This document shows, one piece after another, positions 5,098 through 5,673 of a stretch of DNA of 5,673 bases; position 1 is the stretch's first letter, and each line of letters opens with the position of its first letter. Location: contig CAOKFJ010000135.1 of the NCBI GenBank assembly GCA_948467695.1, positions 1 to 5,673 on the forward strand. The letters run 5' to 3'. Below the pieces are notes generated by a model. The model did no database searches and was not told the origin of the DNA. It saw only the letters and a list, made by a program, of their open reading frames with translations. Both the position numbers and the translations under genes were made by a program. This stretch comes from an uncultured Allobaculum sp. Its GTDB lineage: Bacteria > Bacillota_I > Bacilli_A > Erysipelotrichales > Erysipelotrichaceae.

Positions 5098-5673
5098 TTA
5101 CGCCAGCGCCGCTTCCGCGGGTTCGGCAATTGTCTGTACAGCCGGCTGAATTGCTCCGGTCGCCTCAGGACGCGCGTTCTGACTCCAGGCATCTTCATCG
5201 GAAAGACGAAGAATACGGCGTGAAATCTGTTCATACAAGTCAGCGACATCATAGAAGAGCCATGCCGATGCGCTTTCATCCCCTGCCTGATAGACCGTCT
5301 CAAAATGCGCTTTTCGCAGATCGGCAATTCGCAGACGAATTTCTTCTTCATCCTGTCGCACCTGCATGCGCTGCGCGGTTACCCGTTCATCCTGCGCGCT
5401 GGAGGGCTGAGCGTTGATTTCAAGAAGCATATGCGATAAAGCTTTCTGGCAAAGCGAGGAGAGTGTATTGATTTCTTCAACCATTGTTTCGGTAAAGGCT
5501 TTTTCCTGCATGCTTTCTTCAGTGATTGTTCCGATGGCAAGACACTTCGCCGCGATCTGATGCAGGTCTCGCGCAGAGAGCAGAATACGCTGCAGCTGTT
5601 TCTGTTCCGCTTTAGTCAGTGTGGAAACTGGAATGCCCGCACAGTATTTTTTCACTTTGTAGCATTCGCTCTG
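5098..5673 (-). CDS. C-terminal PhoU-like region of a probable Na/Pi cotransporter (partial, 5' end outside window)
   Basis: The frame is open from the right window edge for 191 codons to TAA at 5098-5100. A GTG at 5655 gives MKKYCAGIPV but lacks a ribosome site, and QSECYK continues upstream, so the true start is probably outside the window. The visible part is soluble and helical, with no membrane segment. Two similar helical units can be traced: one with STLTKAEQKQLQRILLSARDL and one with RIADLRKAHFE followed by WLFYDVADLYEQISRRI. These resemble the tandem PhoU-like domains at the C-terminus of NptA/YjbB-type Na/Pi cotransporters, where an LR..H segment precedes the last helix. The acidic metal-binding motif of PhoU (LERIGDH-like) is not conserved in either unit. 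The tail from about residue 168 on is alanine-rich and low in complexity. A free PhoU-like protein is the main alternative. Location next to a PhoP/PhoR-type pair supports a role in phosphate uptake. Confidence 0.6.
   Translation of the reverse strand, partial: QSECYKVKKYCAGIPVSTLTKAEQKQLQRILLSARDLHQIAAKCLAIGTITEESMQEKAFTETMVEEINTLSSLCQKALSHMLLEINAQPSSAQDERVTAQRMQVRQDEEEIRLRIADLRKAHFETVYQAGDESASAWLFYDVADLYEQISRRILRLSDEDAWSQNARPEATGAIQPAVQTIAEPAEAALA

Overview
The window looks like a chromosomal segment of a low-to-mid GC member of the Bacillota. The AGGAGG-type ribosome binding sites, the PhoP/PhoR-type two-component pair, the sugar-hydrolase content and the hairpin plus U-tract terminators fit this; a gut or oral Erysipelotrichia-like lineage is possible but is only a guess from protein flavour. 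Almost all intact coding capacity is on the minus strand. No phage, transposase, CRISPR array, tRNA or rRNA was seen.

Layout from left to right. Positions 1-1019 (minus) hold the first 339 codons of a glycoside hydrolase family 2 enzyme of the beta-galactosidase type; its C-terminal half lies beyond the left edge. Positions 1020-1250, upstream of this gene, contain several CG-centred dyads of the LacI/CcpA operator type. Positions 1200-1960 are AT-rich, with one doubtful 113-codon frame and no recognisable gene. Positions 1967-2197 (plus) are a pseudogene: an intact Shine-Dalgarno sequence, then the N-terminus of a family 3 glycoside hydrolase (beta-glucosidase type) fused in another frame to the extreme C-terminus of the same kind of protein, with the start codon and one glycine codon also destroyed. 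A strong hairpin at 2230-2273 separates this remnant from the convergent signalling operon.

Positions 2355-4738 (minus) carry a response regulator and a PhoR-like sensor histidine kinase whose reading frames overlap by one base (TGATG). Upstream of them, at 5098-5673, is the C-terminal part of a gene that looks like the PhoU-like cytoplasmic tail of a Na/Pi cotransporter, followed by its own terminator hairpin. The kinase and regulator probably control phosphate-starvation genes, and the neighbouring transporter fragment supports that reading.

Nothing here convincingly points to an undescribed system. The points most worth a second look are the collapsed GH3 gene, the operator-like cluster before the GH2 gene, the asymmetric G-U terminators, and the loss of the usual acidic motif in the PhoU-like domain.
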